From positions 2,418,001 to 2,482,000 of the forward strand of contig OZ001190.1 in the NCBI GenBank assembly GCA_963921355.3: a DNA stretch of 64,000 nucleotides. The letters run 5' to 3'. Numbering within the stretch: position 1 is the first letter of the stretch; each line of letters starts with the position of its first letter. Made by a program: the position numbers and the translations under genes. The notes beneath the pieces are model-generated. The model was not told the DNA's origin. It ran no database searches and saw only the letters and a list, made by a program, of their open reading frames with translations. Shown here one piece after another: positions 9,380 to 17,983 of the stretch. This stretch comes from CAWUEZ02 sp963921355 (lineage in GTDB: Bacteria > Pseudomonadota > Alphaproteobacteria > Thalassobaculales > Thalassobaculaceae).

Positions 9380-10237
9380 TCACGGGTAGAAGTTCATGCG
9401 CTGCGACGGCGGCAGCACGGTGTTCAACATGGTTTCGAGCTGGCGCGGGTTCTCCTGACGAGCGACCGAGACAGCGGCGACCGTGTAGACTTGCTGGATG
9501 AGGCGTTCGTCGGCGGCGTTGCGGTCGATCTTCGCGGCGATCGGGACGAACACCATGTAGGCCATGACGGCGCCATAGAACGTGGTCAGGAGCGCCACGG
9601 CCATGGCCGGACCGATCGAAGCGGGATCATTCAGGGTGGCCAGCATCTGGATCAGGCCGACCAGGGTCCCGATTAGGCCCATGGAAGGTGCCACCTCCGC
9701 GGCCCGGCGCAGCACGTACGCCGAGCGCGTCGCACGCTCCAGTGTCGCCTCGATCTCGGTATTGAGCACCGTGTCGATCTGTTCCGGGCTCGCGCCGTCG
9801 ACGGCCATAGCCACGGCGCGTTGCAGGAAGCGCTCGGCCGAAAGCTGAGGCAACACGGCGTCCAATGCCAGGATGCCGTTGCGCCGGGCGATTTCGGCCA
9901 GATTCATCGCGCGCTCGCAGGCCCGCCGGCTTTTCCGTTCGGGCGGGAAGAGCGTGCGGAAAAACAGTGGCACGGCGCTCAAGACCTCGGTGATGGAGAA
10001 CGAAACCATGGTCACCGCGATCGTCCCGATGAAAACGATCAAGACACTCGGCACGTTCCAGAAAGACGCCAGCGAGCCGCCCCAGACCATCGCGGTGACG
10101 ATCAGGGCAAAGCCCCCCGCCAGCCCCAGGAACAGGGCTCCGTCGACCGTGGTTCCCGTCGAGGGTACGGCATAGGAAACGGACGTCTCGCCGGATTGTG
10201 GCGCGGCCCGTGACGCGACGAAGTTCGCATCCGCCAT
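9380..10237 (-). CDS. motA: MotA/PomA-type flagellar stator protein
   Basis: This 285-residue protein has four hydrophobic segments and a large cytoplasmic loop, the MotA/PomA layout. Conserved features are the two channel prolines (VAPSMGLIGTLVGL and YMVFVPIAAKI) and a charged loop (RRACERAMNLAEIARRNG). MotA with MotB forms the ion-conducting stator. No MotB is adjacent; the MotB-type genes are at 43928-45327, so the stator subunits are split between operons. The N-terminus carries about 35 extra residues before the first helix. It lies 33 bases downstream of fliN and 23 bases before flbD. Proton versus sodium use cannot be read reliably. Confidence 0.9.
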   Translation of the reverse strand: MADANFVASRAAPQSGETSVSYAVPSTGTTVDGALFLGLAGGFALIVTAMVWGGSLASFWNVPSVLIVFIGTIAVTMVSFSITEVLSAVPLFFRTLFPPERKSRRACERAMNLAEIARRNGILALDAVLPQLSAERFLQRAVAMAVDGASPEQIDTVLNTEIEATLERATRSAYVLRRAAEVAPSMGLIGTLVGLIQMLATLNDPASIGPAMAVALLTTFYGAVMAYMVFVPIAAKIDRNAADERLIQQVYTVAAVSVARQENPRQLETMLNTVLPPSQRMNFYP

Positions 10238-10269
10238 TCGTTGTTCTCCGCCCTAGAAGGCCTTGCGGA

Positions 10270-10641
10270 CTAGGCCGGTCGGTCGGCCTTGATGATCTCG
10301 GTCATCGTGACGCCGAGACGCTCGTCCACGATCACCACCTCGCCGCGGGCGACCAGACGGTTGTTGACATAGATGTCGATGGCCTCGCCGACCTTGCGGT
10401 CCAGTTCCACAACGGCGCCACGACCGAGTTTGAGGAGCTGGCTGACCTGCATGCTGGTCTTTCCGAGGACGGCCGAGACCTGCACGGGGATGTCGTAGAC
10501 CGCCTCCAGCTCCCGGGCCGTGATCTGGCCCTTGCCATCGTCGGCGAGCATCTCCTCCGGCTCGTCCGCAGTGTCTTCAGCCATGGCGGCGGCCATGTCT
10601 GTTTCGTCGAGATCGTCAAGATTGAGGTCTTCATCGGACAT
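10270..10641 (-). CDS. fliN: Flagellar switch protein FliN
   Basis: This 123-residue protein has a short acidic N-terminal tail and a C-terminal SPOA domain: VYDIPVQVSAVLGKTSMQ, LLKLGRGAVVELDRKVGE, IYVNNRLVARGEVVIVDE and LGVTMTEII. FliN forms the lower C ring with FliM and contributes to switching and to docking of FliH. It is encoded 12 bases after fliH. The acidic tail (LDDLDETDMAAAMAED) is common in alphaproteobacterial FliN. Confidence 0.96.
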   Translation of the reverse strand: MSDEDLNLDDLDETDMAAAMAEDTADEPEEMLADDGKGQITARELEAVYDIPVQVSAVLGKTSMQVSQLLKLGRGAVVELDRKVGEAIDIYVNNRLVARGEVVIVDERLGVTMTEIIKADRPA

Positions 10642-10653
10642 TGCGTCCTCCTC

Positions 10654-11751
10654 TTAGACGGGGGTCTGTTGCGGGTCCGCCGGATCGTCGGCGGCTCCGT
10701 CCGGACTGGCCGGATCCAATTCGGTTTCAGCGCCGGGGTCGGGCGTGGCCTCGGTGTCTGGTTCGTCGGCCGCGTTCATTGTCTGCGGCTCTCTGTCCGC
10801 TTCGGGTTCCGGCACGGCCTGGGCGGCCACATCCTCCACCGTATCCTCTGTTAGATCGTCCGCCGTATCCTCCAGCGCGTCCAGCGACGCGCTTCCTGCA
10901 GCATCCTCCGCAGCCTCTTCGACCGCGTGCTCTGCGGTATCCTCGGCCGCATCCTCCGATGCGAGCTCGGGAGCGGGATCGACGAGCGTTTCTTCGGTTG
11001 GCGGTTCTTCGACCGGCTCTGCGTCAGGACCCTGCGCTTGATCCTCCAGCGTCTCCTGGTCCGGTTCCGTCGCCGGTTCGGCGCGTGTTCTGGTCGGTTG
11101 ACCTGCGAGGCCCCGGTTGACGATCTCGTCAATCTGCGACCAGACATCGTCGAGCGAGCGCTCGACGGCACCGGCCTGCCAGGAGATGCGGCAATCGTCC
11201 AATGGCAGCTCCGGGTCGCCGACCAGGACGACCTGACCTTCGTAGCCGACCCGCGACGCCATCAGATTGACTTTGTCCTTCAGCGGATCGTCGAGCTCCT
11301 GGGCGACCCGAATCATCACCTTCGGCTGTTCGGTGAGGAAGCCGAAGGCCTCGCGGATGACATGCTCGACCTCCGGCAGTTCCAGTTCACGGGTGATCTC
11401 CGGTGCCAGCTTTCGCATCACCGTGGTCGCCAGCCGGACGGCGTCCGCCTCCATCTCGCGGACCCAGTTTTCATGTTGCTCAAAGACTTTCGGCAGGCGC
11501 GCGAAGACGGTATCGAGGGTTCGGGCAATCTGCTGCTCGATGCCGGCAATGGCGTCGTCCATGCCTTCCTGTCGGCCCTGGGCATGGGCCTGGGCCTTGG
11601 CGGCCTCAAACTCCTCCAGCGTGAAGGTCGGGGGCCGGTTTGCCTCTTCCTCCTCGGCGGCGCGGATCCGGGCCTCTTCATCGGCCTGGCGCGCTTCGTC
11701 GGCGCCGTCGTCGAAACTGAACTCGAAGAGGAATGGTTTAGGCCTGACCAT
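10654..11751 (-). CDS. fliH: FliH/FlbE-type export regulator with long acidic tail
   Basis: This 365-residue protein combines a FliH-like N-terminal two thirds with an unusual C-terminus. The start MVRPKPFLFEF is chosen at 11751 because a GGGGGAG ribosome site sits upstream of it; a GTG six codons earlier is the alternative. Next come a charged coiled coil (AKAQAHAQGRQEG) and a domain with VRLATTVMRKLAPEI and DDCRISWQAGAVERSLDDVW, typical of FliH/FlbE regulators of FliI. About 130-140 residues of Glu/Asp/Ala/Pro-rich tail follow, with no clear domain. The gene is directly downstream of fliF, where many relatives have fliG in between. Confidence 0.88.
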   Translation of the reverse strand: MVRPKPFLFEFSFDDGADEARQADEEARIRAAEEEEANRPPTFTLEEFEAAKAQAHAQGRQEGMDDAIAGIEQQIARTLDTVFARLPKVFEQHENWVREMEADAVRLATTVMRKLAPEITRELELPEVEHVIREAFGFLTEQPKVMIRVAQELDDPLKDKVNLMASRVGYEGQVVLVGDPELPLDDCRISWQAGAVERSLDDVWSQIDEIVNRGLAGQPTRTRAEPATEPDQETLEDQAQGPDAEPVEEPPTEETLVDPAPELASEDAAEDTAEHAVEEAAEDAAGSASLDALEDTADDLTEDTVEDVAAQAVPEPEADREPQTMNAADEPDTEATPDPGAETELDPASPDGAADDPADPQQTPV

Positions 11752-11838
11752 ACGAACGCGCTCCCCCACTTCACCGGCCGTCTAGGCCATGCGCCATCCT
11801 GGACTTCGCCGTGATCCCGGGAACCGGGCCGGCGGACC

Positions 11839-13530
11839 TCATGACGGCGACGCTTCCTGATACATCCAGTTGCGGATGATCGCGATGGCCTCTTCCGGGT
11901 GCTTGTCGACAATCTCGCCGATCTTGCGCAGGGACGAGGCGCGGACTCGGCCTTCGACCTGATTGATGTCGATCATCTGGTCGAGCAGGCTTTCCTCGGC
12001 GTCTTCCTCGCCTTCGAGCAACTCCGCCATGTCGGCTGTCGCGCCCGGCCCGGCGAGCTGTGCCAGCTCACCACCGCCGGCCATCAGCGCGCCGCCACCG
12101 CCGCCGCCGGCGGCCAACGTGGTCGGCATGCTCTCGAACAGCCGGGTCAGCACCGGACGGACCACCAGCAGGATCACCAGAAGACCGACAACGGCGAGGA
12201 CCAGGACCTCGGCAAGCTGCAGCAACTCTTCCTTGGAGATACCGAACAGCAGGGCACCGTCGTCGAGATCGCCCGGTTCGAGATTGACGAACTCCATGTT
12301 GACGACTTCAACGACGTCGCCGCGATCGGAGTCGAACCCGATGGCCGATTTGACCAGGGTCTCGATCTGTTCGAGCTGCTCGGTCGTGCGCGGCTGGTAG
12401 ACCCGGTCTCCATCCTCGTTGCGGATGTAATTGCCGTCGACCAGGACGGCGACGGACAGCCGCTGGATTTCGCCGGATTCCTTTACGGTTTCGATCACGC
12501 GCCGGGAGATCTCGAAGTTCGTCGTCTCCTCGGTACGGCTTTCCTGACGGTTGGCCGAGGTCGTGGAGCCGCCACCGCCATCAGCCTCCGCTTCAGGCAG
12601 ATTGTTTTCGACCGAGACGGTGTTCTCGCCCGCACTCTCCGACTCATTCACGGTTTCTTCGATCGCCTGGGTAGAGCGAGCAACCACCGTGTCCGGATCA
12701 TAGATCTCCGCGCTTTCGACGCGCCGGTCGTAGTTCACCTCGGCGGTCACTTCGGCGCGCACGCGACCGAGCCCGACCGTTCGTTCGACCAGTTCCTCGA
12801 CCGATCGGCGTAAGCGGTTCTCGAAGGCGGTCCGCATCTCCTCGGTGTTCTGGATCGCCAGTGCGGCCTGGCCCTCTTCTCCGAAGCCGCGGGCCAGCAG
12901 TTGTCCGCGGTCGTCCAGGATCGACACGCCTTCCGGCGTCAGCTGCGGCACGGCGGCCGCCACCAGATGCTGGATCGAGAGGATCTGTTCCTTGCCGGGC
13001 CGCTGGGCGCCAACCAACTGCAGGACGATCGATGCGCTCGGCTCCTGCTGTTCGCGCGAGAACAGCTCGCGGCGCGGCAGTACCAGGTGGACCCGCGCGC
13101 CCCGGACGTTGCGGATCGAGGAGATCGTCCGCGACAGCTCGCCTTCGAGAGCCCGAACCAGGTTGACGTTCTGGACGAAATTCGTGGTGCCCAGGCCCTG
13201 GCTCTGATCGAAGATCTCGTATCCCATTGAACCGCCACCTGGCAGCCCCTGTTCGGCGAGGCTGACGCGCAGGTTCAGGACGTTGTCGGACGGGACGAAA
13301 ACCTGTGTTCCGCCGGCCTTCAACTGAAACGGTACGTTGCGGGTCTCAAGCTCGCGGACGATGGCGCCGCTATCCGCCGGATCCAGATCGGCGTACAGCA
13401 GCGACATGCTGCCGGTCGACAAGCGCGATACCAGAAAGATGAAAAAGCTGATGACGGCGATCGCGGTCCCGACAAGGGCGGCCAGTCGAACCGGCCTGAG
13501 ATTGCGGATCAGGTCTGCGAATGGGTTCAT
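11839..13530 (-). CDS. fliF: Flagellar MS-ring protein FliF
   Basis: This 563-residue protein has an N-terminal membrane helix (ALVGTAIAVISFFIFLV), ring-building motifs (GSMSLLYADLDPADSGAIV, GARVHLVLPRRELFSREQQ), a Glu/Ser-rich periplasmic stretch and a second membrane helix (LVLAVVGLLVILLVVRPVL). The C-terminal peptide GRVRASSLRKIGEIVDKHPE is the FliG-binding tail. FliF forms the membrane ring on which the flagellum is built. It heads the long minus-strand operon down to flhG and beyond. No sigma-54 promoter is visible upstream, consistent with an early class gene. Confidence 0.97.
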   Translation of the reverse strand: MNPFADLIRNLRPVRLAALVGTAIAVISFFIFLVSRLSTGSMSLLYADLDPADSGAIVRELETRNVPFQLKAGGTQVFVPSDNVLNLRVSLAEQGLPGGGSMGYEIFDQSQGLGTTNFVQNVNLVRALEGELSRTISSIRNVRGARVHLVLPRRELFSREQQEPSASIVLQLVGAQRPGKEQILSIQHLVAAAVPQLTPEGVSILDDRGQLLARGFGEEGQAALAIQNTEEMRTAFENRLRRSVEELVERTVGLGRVRAEVTAEVNYDRRVESAEIYDPDTVVARSTQAIEETVNESESAGENTVSVENNLPEAEADGGGGSTTSANRQESRTEETTNFEISRRVIETVKESGEIQRLSVAVLVDGNYIRNEDGDRVYQPRTTEQLEQIETLVKSAIGFDSDRGDVVEVVNMEFVNLEPGDLDDGALLFGISKEELLQLAEVLVLAVVGLLVILLVVRPVLTRLFESMPTTLAAGGGGGGALMAGGGELAQLAGPGATADMAELLEGEEDAEESLLDQMIDINQVEGRVRASSLRKIGEIVDKHPEEAIAIIRNWMYQEASPS

Positions 13531-13678
13531 CTCGATCTACCCCCACGGACGGGCCCAACGTGCGGAGCCGGTTTTCTTTGTTATTTTTTCTAAAATTTTA
13601 TACAAAATTGAGAAGACGATGTCCAGGATCAAATGGGCAATTTTTCTCTACCCAAGCTATCATTCTTATCTGTAAAAG

Positions 13679-13693
13679 TTAACAGTGAATTAG
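13679..13693. promoter_or_regulatory. CtrA-like box TTAA-N7-TTAG
   Basis: The sequence is TTAA, seven bases, TTAG: seven of eight matches to the CtrA consensus TTAA-N7-TTAA. It lies in the AT-rich divergent region between fliF and the TPR gene, 58 bases before the TPR start and 148 bases from the fliF start. Position favours control of the TPR gene; control of fliF is possible. The rest of the roughly 220-base gap (13531-13751) is AT-rich with no clear -10/-35 pair. Confidence 0.45.
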
Positions 13694-13751
13694 CGGAGAT
13701 CGTTTGAGTCGATGCTGAACACGAAATGGGCGTTGAGGGAGATTGTGTCTC

Positions 13752-15320
13752 ATGGCCCGTAGAGCCGATCGGCCGTTGACGGGGAAGGTCCCTCTGTGGG
13801 CTGACCCCCGGAATCCGAACACCCACCGGCACGCCCAGATGGTGCGGGCTGGGATCGCGGCATACGAGGCGGGCGAGATCGAGAAAGCCAAAACGCTGTT
13901 CCGCGCCGTGCTGGACGAGAACATCGAACATCCCGACGCCCTGATGGGGATGGGCGTGGTCGCGCGTGCCATGAAACAGCACCAGACGGCAGCGGAACTG
14001 TTGCGCCGGTCGGTCGGCATCAACCCGAAATCGGCGATCGCCTGGTCCAACCTCGCCAACGCGCTGCAGGACCTTGATCTGTGGGATGATGCGGTCCGGG
14101 CCAACGAGGAGGCGGTCAAACTGATGCCGAACCACCCGGGGGTTCGGCAGAACCTGGGGAGCGTGCTCAACCAGGTGGACCGTCCCTACCAGGCGTTGCC
14201 GCATTTCCGAGAAGCCTTGAAAGCCGGCGGCAATCAGCTGGATACCGTGATCAACTTCGGAACGGTGCTGTCCCGGGTCGGCGAGTACGGTGCGGCCGAT
14301 CGCCAGTTCAAGCGGGCCCTGAAGCAGGCGCCGGACAACCCCGTCGCCAACTACCACTACGCTATGGATCAGCTGTGGCTGGGCCATTGGAGCGTCGGAT
14401 GGCCGCTCCACGAGTGGCGCTATCTGTCGGCAACCTATGCCAGTTCGCTGCGGCCGATACCCGTGTCGCGTGATCTGCCGGAAGACCTGACCGGCAAGAC
14501 CGTGTTTCTGTTTCGCGAGCAGGGCATCGGTGACGAGCTGCGCTTTGCGACCATGGTCCCCGATGTGCTGACCCGGGGCGGCGATATCACGCTTGAGTGC
14601 TCGGCCAAGCTGATGCCGCTGTTCAAGCGGTCCTTTCCCGGCGTTCGGCTGGTCGAGGCACGCTATCAACCTGCGGATCGGGGCGAGGAAACTTTCGACA
14701 TCGCTCTGCCGACCGGGAGCCTCGGACAATTCGTCAGAATGGAAAAGAGCGCGTTTCCCCGCGACCACCGGCTTCTCACCACCGATCCCGAGCGGGTGGC
14801 CGACTTCACGCGCCGGCTGGCCGAAATGGGGCCGGAGTTTACCGTTGGGATCAGCTGGCGCAGCGGGATGCGGGGCCGGTTGCGCTCGGATGTCTATGCC
14901 GAGATCGAGGACCTGGCGCCGCTGTTCAGGCTGAAGGGCGTGCGGTTCATCAACCTGCAGTACGACGATAGCCGGGAAGAGATCGAGATCGCCCGCCGCA
15001 AGTTCGGTATCGATATTCAGGTGTTCGAGGATCTCGACCTGTTCGACGACATCGACGGCTCTGCGGCACTATCCGAGGCTCTGGACTGCGTGGTGAGCGC
15101 CAATACATCGGTTGCGCAGATCGCCGGTACGGTTATGGCGCCGACGATCGAGTTCCACGGTCGACCGCTGGCGAAAGGCTATTTCATTGACGGAGCCGAT
15201 CCCTGGTTTCCGTCCGTCATCCCCGTCGGCAAACGGATCAATGAGCCGTGGAGCGGTCTGATGAAACGAATTGCGCGCATGGTTGAGCAGCGCGCAAAGG
15301 ACAAGCGCGCCGCATCTTGA
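13752..15320 (+). CDS. TPR protein with glycosyltransferase-like C-terminal domain (1)
   Basis: This 522-residue cytoplasmic protein has an N-terminal half of tetratricopeptide repeats (for example AAYEAGEIEKAKTLFRAVLD and SAIAWSNLANALQDLDLWDD). The C-terminal half starts with FLFREQGIGDELRFATMVPD and ends with ALDCVVSANTSVAQIAGTV, an arrangement seen in TPR-linked GT-B-like domains. The same C-terminal architecture recurs in the proteins at 22345 and 25233. In Caulobacter the TPR glycosyltransferase FlmG modifies flagellins, and a comparable role here is inferred from architecture and from the position near flagellin genes. The ATG at 13752 is used (GAGGGAGA about 10 bases upstream). Confidence 0.75.
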   Translation: MARRADRPLTGKVPLWADPRNPNTHRHAQMVRAGIAAYEAGEIEKAKTLFRAVLDENIEHPDALMGMGVVARAMKQHQTAAELLRRSVGINPKSAIAWSNLANALQDLDLWDDAVRANEEAVKLMPNHPGVRQNLGSVLNQVDRPYQALPHFREALKAGGNQLDTVINFGTVLSRVGEYGAADRQFKRALKQAPDNPVANYHYAMDQLWLGHWSVGWPLHEWRYLSATYASSLRPIPVSRDLPEDLTGKTVFLFREQGIGDELRFATMVPDVLTRGGDITLECSAKLMPLFKRSFPGVRLVEARYQPADRGEETFDIALPTGSLGQFVRMEKSAFPRDHRLLTTDPERVADFTRRLAEMGPEFTVGISWRSGMRGRLRSDVYAEIEDLAPLFRLKGVRFINLQYDDSREEIEIARRKFGIDIQVFEDLDLFDDIDGSAALSEALDCVVSANTSVAQIAGTVMAPTIEFHGRPLAKGYFIDGADPWFPSVIPVGKRINEPWSGLMKRIARMVEQRAKDKRAAS

Positions 15321-15325
15321 GAAAG

Positions 15326-15652
15326 TCAGCGCTTGCGGTACTGCTGCAGGCGAGTCGCGCGCAGGCCCCGCACACCGTGGCTGTCGATCAGCCGCTGCCA
15401 GGATGCCAGTTCTTCCTCGGTCAGGCTCCAGCGCTCGCACGCTTCGTCAACGGTCAGCATGCGGCCGCGAACGGCGGCTACCACCTCGGCCTTGCGGCGC
15501 ATGACCCAGCGTCCGGTGTCGCGCGGCGGCAGGTCGTCCAGGGTCATCAGGTTGCCGTCAGGTCCAATGACCTCGGTCACCCGATCCTCGTCATGGTCGG
15601 CGGTTGTTGCGAACGCCGACTGAAATAGGGAGGTATCCAGGCTCATCGTCAT
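15326..15652 (-). CDS. sciP: CtrA inhibitor SciP (DUF1153)
   Basis: This 108-residue protein has the DUF1153/SciP core: VTEVIGPDGNLMTLDDLPP, RWVMRRKAEVVAAVRGRMLT, a helix-turn-helix-like EACERWSLTEEELASWQ, and HGVRGLRATR. In Caulobacter SciP binds CtrA and blocks activation of CtrA promoters early in the cycle, and its own gene is CtrA-activated. It carries about 20 extra N-terminal residues. A CtrA-like site lies 45 bases upstream of its start, fitting that feedback loop. It is on the opposite strand to, and nearly abuts, the TPR gene. Confidence 0.92.
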   Translation of the reverse strand: MTMSLDTSLFQSAFATTADHDEDRVTEVIGPDGNLMTLDDLPPRDTGRWVMRRKAEVVAAVRGRMLTVDEACERWSLTEEELASWQRLIDSHGVRGLRATRLQQYRKR

Positions 15653-15696
15653 CCATCGCGCAATTCAGTATCGATTGGCAGGATGACGCACGCCCC

Positions 15697-15711
15697 TTAA
15701 CAAAACGCTAA
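15697..15711. promoter_or_regulatory. CtrA-like box TTAA-N7-CTAA upstream of sciP
   Basis: TTAA-CAAAACG-CTAA matches the CtrA consensus in seven of eight positions. It sits 45-59 bases before the sciP ATG (minus strand), the distance expected for a box overlapping a -35 region. Known biology: sciP is a CtrA target in Caulobacter. Confidence 0.6.
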
Positions 15712-15813
15712 ATCGTGCGAATTAGATCAATGGTATAGACGTTTGGTGTCCGGAACGACCGTGCCGGGCATCCGCGACGGCTCAGAGAGCGCCGTCGGTT
15801 GGAACGGGAAAAG

Positions 15814-15837
15814 GGCCCCGGCCCGAAGGCCGGGGCT
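15814..15837 (-). terminator. Rho-independent terminator after flgE
   Basis: Read on the minus strand, a 10-bp stem (one G-U pair) with a TTCG tetraloop is followed by CCCTTTTCCC. It lies 33 bases beyond the flgE stop and would end the fliK-flgD-flgE transcript. Confidence 0.8.
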
Positions 15838-15869
15838 CAGTATGAGCGGTATTAGCGTGGGGTTATCTG

Positions 15870-17159
15870 TTACCGCTTCACTCGGATGATCTCTTCCAGA
15901 AGTTCGTCGCTTGTCGTGATGATCCGCGTCGCCGCCGAATAGGCGCGCTGGGTCACGATCAGGTCGGTGAACTCCTCGGAGATGTCGACGGTCGATCGTT
16001 CCAGGGCCTCCGATTCAATGAAGCCGAGTCCCTGGGATCCAGGAGGTGTGAGCACGAGCTCACCGGATGTGTTGGAGAGCGCGTAGGCGTTACCGCTCTC
16101 CTGGAGCAATTCTGTCGAGGCAGGGACAGACCCGAGCGCCAGCTGGTAGAGCGCCCGGTTGTCGCCGTTTCGGAACTGACCGGTCACCAGGCCGCTCTGG
16201 CTGATATCGACCTGCAGCAGGTCCGACGGGCCGGAACCGTCCTGGTTCAGCAGCGTCGCCTGATAGATATCGTCGAACTGGCCGAGACCGCTTGAGGAGT
16301 CATAGGTACCCCAGACCACGGTCGGGGATGACGCGTTGGCACCGGTCGAGAAGATGTTGGCTGAAATGGTCAGGTTGGTCAAAGCCGTTGCAGCGGACGT
16401 ACCGGTCGACCCGTCGACGGTGTTGAGCGTGCCGTCGCCGTTGAAGACGACACTGCCACCGGTGAAGATCTGGTTGGTGTTGCCGTTCGAGTTGGTCACG
16501 TCGATCGTGTACGTCCAGGTGTTGGCCGCCGCCGACTTGGTCCAGTTGATCGTCAGCAGGTGGTCGGTGCCCAGTGAGTCGAAGATCGTCAGGTTGGTGG
16601 TCTGGGTCGTGCTGGTCGCCGACGCGGCCGGCAGGTTGGCGGCGATGTTCAACTCCGTGGTCGGGTTGGCGATCGCGCTGAAGCCTTCCAGGTTGACTGT
16701 CTCAAGGCTGCTCAGCAGGTCCTGGGTCGTGGCGTTGACGATGGCACCAGTGGTGTCGGTCCGCCAGCCCTGCAGATAGTAGCCGGCGGTGTTCACCAGG
16801 TTTCCGTCCTCGTCCTGGTTGAACGACCCGGCGCGGGTGAACAGGAACAGCCCGTCGGATCCGGTGTTCTGGTTGACGACGAAGAAACCTTCGCCGATCA
16901 GCGCTAGGTCGGTGTCCGAGGTCGTGCCCTGAATCTGGCCCTGGCGCTGAGGGTCCGTGAATGGGCGGGAGAGGACGCCGCCCGGGGCAAACTGGGTGTC
17001 ACTGGCCGATTCGGTAACCAGGGTCTGGAACCGGACCCGGGTTTCCTTGTAGCCGATGGTGTTGACGTTCGCGATGTTGTCTGAGATCGCCGCGAAGGCT
17101 GTCGACTGTGCGTCGACCGCTGCCACGCCTGTGAACAGGCCGCCATAGATACCACTCAT
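15870..17159 (-). CDS. flgE: Flagellar hook protein FlgE
   Basis: This 429-residue protein starts MSGIYGGLFTGVAAVDAQST and carries the rod/hook N-terminal signature AISDNIANVNTIGYKETRV, GEGFFVVNQN, and a C-terminal helical segment with DLIVTQRAYSAATRIITTSDE. FlgE polymerises into the universal joint between rod and filament after export without a cleaved signal. A strong ribosome site (AGGAGGAAAT) precedes the ATG. The gene is last in the fliK-flgD-flgE operon and is followed by a terminator. Confidence 0.96.
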   Translation of the reverse strand: MSGIYGGLFTGVAAVDAQSTAFAAISDNIANVNTIGYKETRVRFQTLVTESASDTQFAPGGVLSRPFTDPQRQGQIQGTTSDTDLALIGEGFFVVNQNTGSDGLFLFTRAGSFNQDEDGNLVNTAGYYLQGWRTDTTGAIVNATTQDLLSSLETVNLEGFSAIANPTTELNIAANLPAASATSTTQTTNLTIFDSLGTDHLLTINWTKSAAANTWTYTIDVTNSNGNTNQIFTGGSVVFNGDGTLNTVDGSTGTSAATALTNLTISANIFSTGANASSPTVVWGTYDSSSGLGQFDDIYQATLLNQDGSGPSDLLQVDISQSGLVTGQFRNGDNRALYQLALGSVPASTELLQESGNAYALSNTSGELVLTPPGSQGLGFIESEALERSTVDISEEFTDLIVTQRAYSAATRIITTSDELLEEIIRVKR

Positions 17160-17300
17160 TGTTATTTCCTCCTGTCAGCGCGCGCGGGCTTAGGCCGCAG
17201 TCCGCGTTGGGAAGGTTTGTCGAATGCCTTCTGGCGGGGGAGCCGCCGGCCTTATGCCGACGGCGGAAGTCTCTGTCCTGGGCCGGCGTTCAGCGCGGCA

Positions 17301-17972
17301 TCAGGTCGTGCTCGGCGGTTCGGTGACCGATTGAACTTCAGTCAGCGCGTACTCTGCCTCGCCGATTCTCACGGTCGGCCCGGCGCTGGTGAACGCTGCC
17401 CCGGTTACTCGGCCGCTGATGTCATTGGTTGACTGAATGGTGTTCTCGGCTTCGTTCTGGGCCGATACGATGAACTGGTAGAGACCGTGGTCGAGAGCCT
17501 GGCCATCCTGGTCGAGGCCATCCCAGACGATCTCGTGTCGTTGGGCACTGGTCTCGCCGTCGAAGGTGCGGACCACTTGTCCATTGGTGTTCAGGATGCT
17601 GATGGTGATTTCCGTCGAGCCTTCCGGCAGTTCGTAGCCGAAGGTGATCGGAGATCCGGCGTAGTTGGTGATGTCGCCGGTCACCTGAACGTCCTTGCCG
17701 AGATAGGAGACCGCGGCCGCGTCGGAGCTCGCATTCATCAGCTGCAGCATCTCTTCCAGGTTCTGGTTCTGGGCGATCTGCTGTTCGACCGAGGCGAACT
17801 GGACCAACTGGTCGGTCATCTCGTTGGTGTCCAGCGGATCGGTCGGGTCCTGGTTCTGCAGCTGTGTCGTCAGCAGCGTCAGGAACTGATCGAAGTCGTT
17901 GGAGAACGAGGACAGGGCGCTGTCCGCCTGCGACGAGGCTTGGGTCGTCTGCGTTGCGCTCAGGGCGTCCAT
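17301..17972 (-). CDS. flgD: Hook-capping scaffold protein FlgD
   Basis: This 223-residue protein has the FlgD N-terminal signature DFDQFLTLLTTQLQNQDPTD, then DTNEMTDQLVQFASVEQQI. The C-terminal half is a beta-rich FlgD Ig/Tudor-like domain (VVRTFDGETSAQRHEIVWDG). FlgD caps the growing hook and is exported early. The start is supported by AGAGGAG upstream. The distance to flgE is 141 bases, with no obvious promoter between them. Confidence 0.94.
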   Translation of the reverse strand: MDALSATQTTQASSQADSALSSFSNDFDQFLTLLTTQLQNQDPTDPLDTNEMTDQLVQFASVEQQIAQNQNLEEMLQLMNASSDAAAVSYLGKDVQVTGDITNYAGSPITFGYELPEGSTEITISILNTNGQVVRTFDGETSAQRHEIVWDGLDQDGQALDHGLYQFIVSAQNEAENTIQSTNDISGRVTGAAFTSAGPTVRIGEAEYALTEVQSVTEPPSTT

Positions 17973-17983
17973 ATCACACTCCT

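Noticed and set aside
13629..14768. Open frame of 379 codons antisense to the first TPR gene
   Set aside because: The TPR protein on the plus strand has clear repeats; the antisense product has no family resemblance and overlaps it fully.
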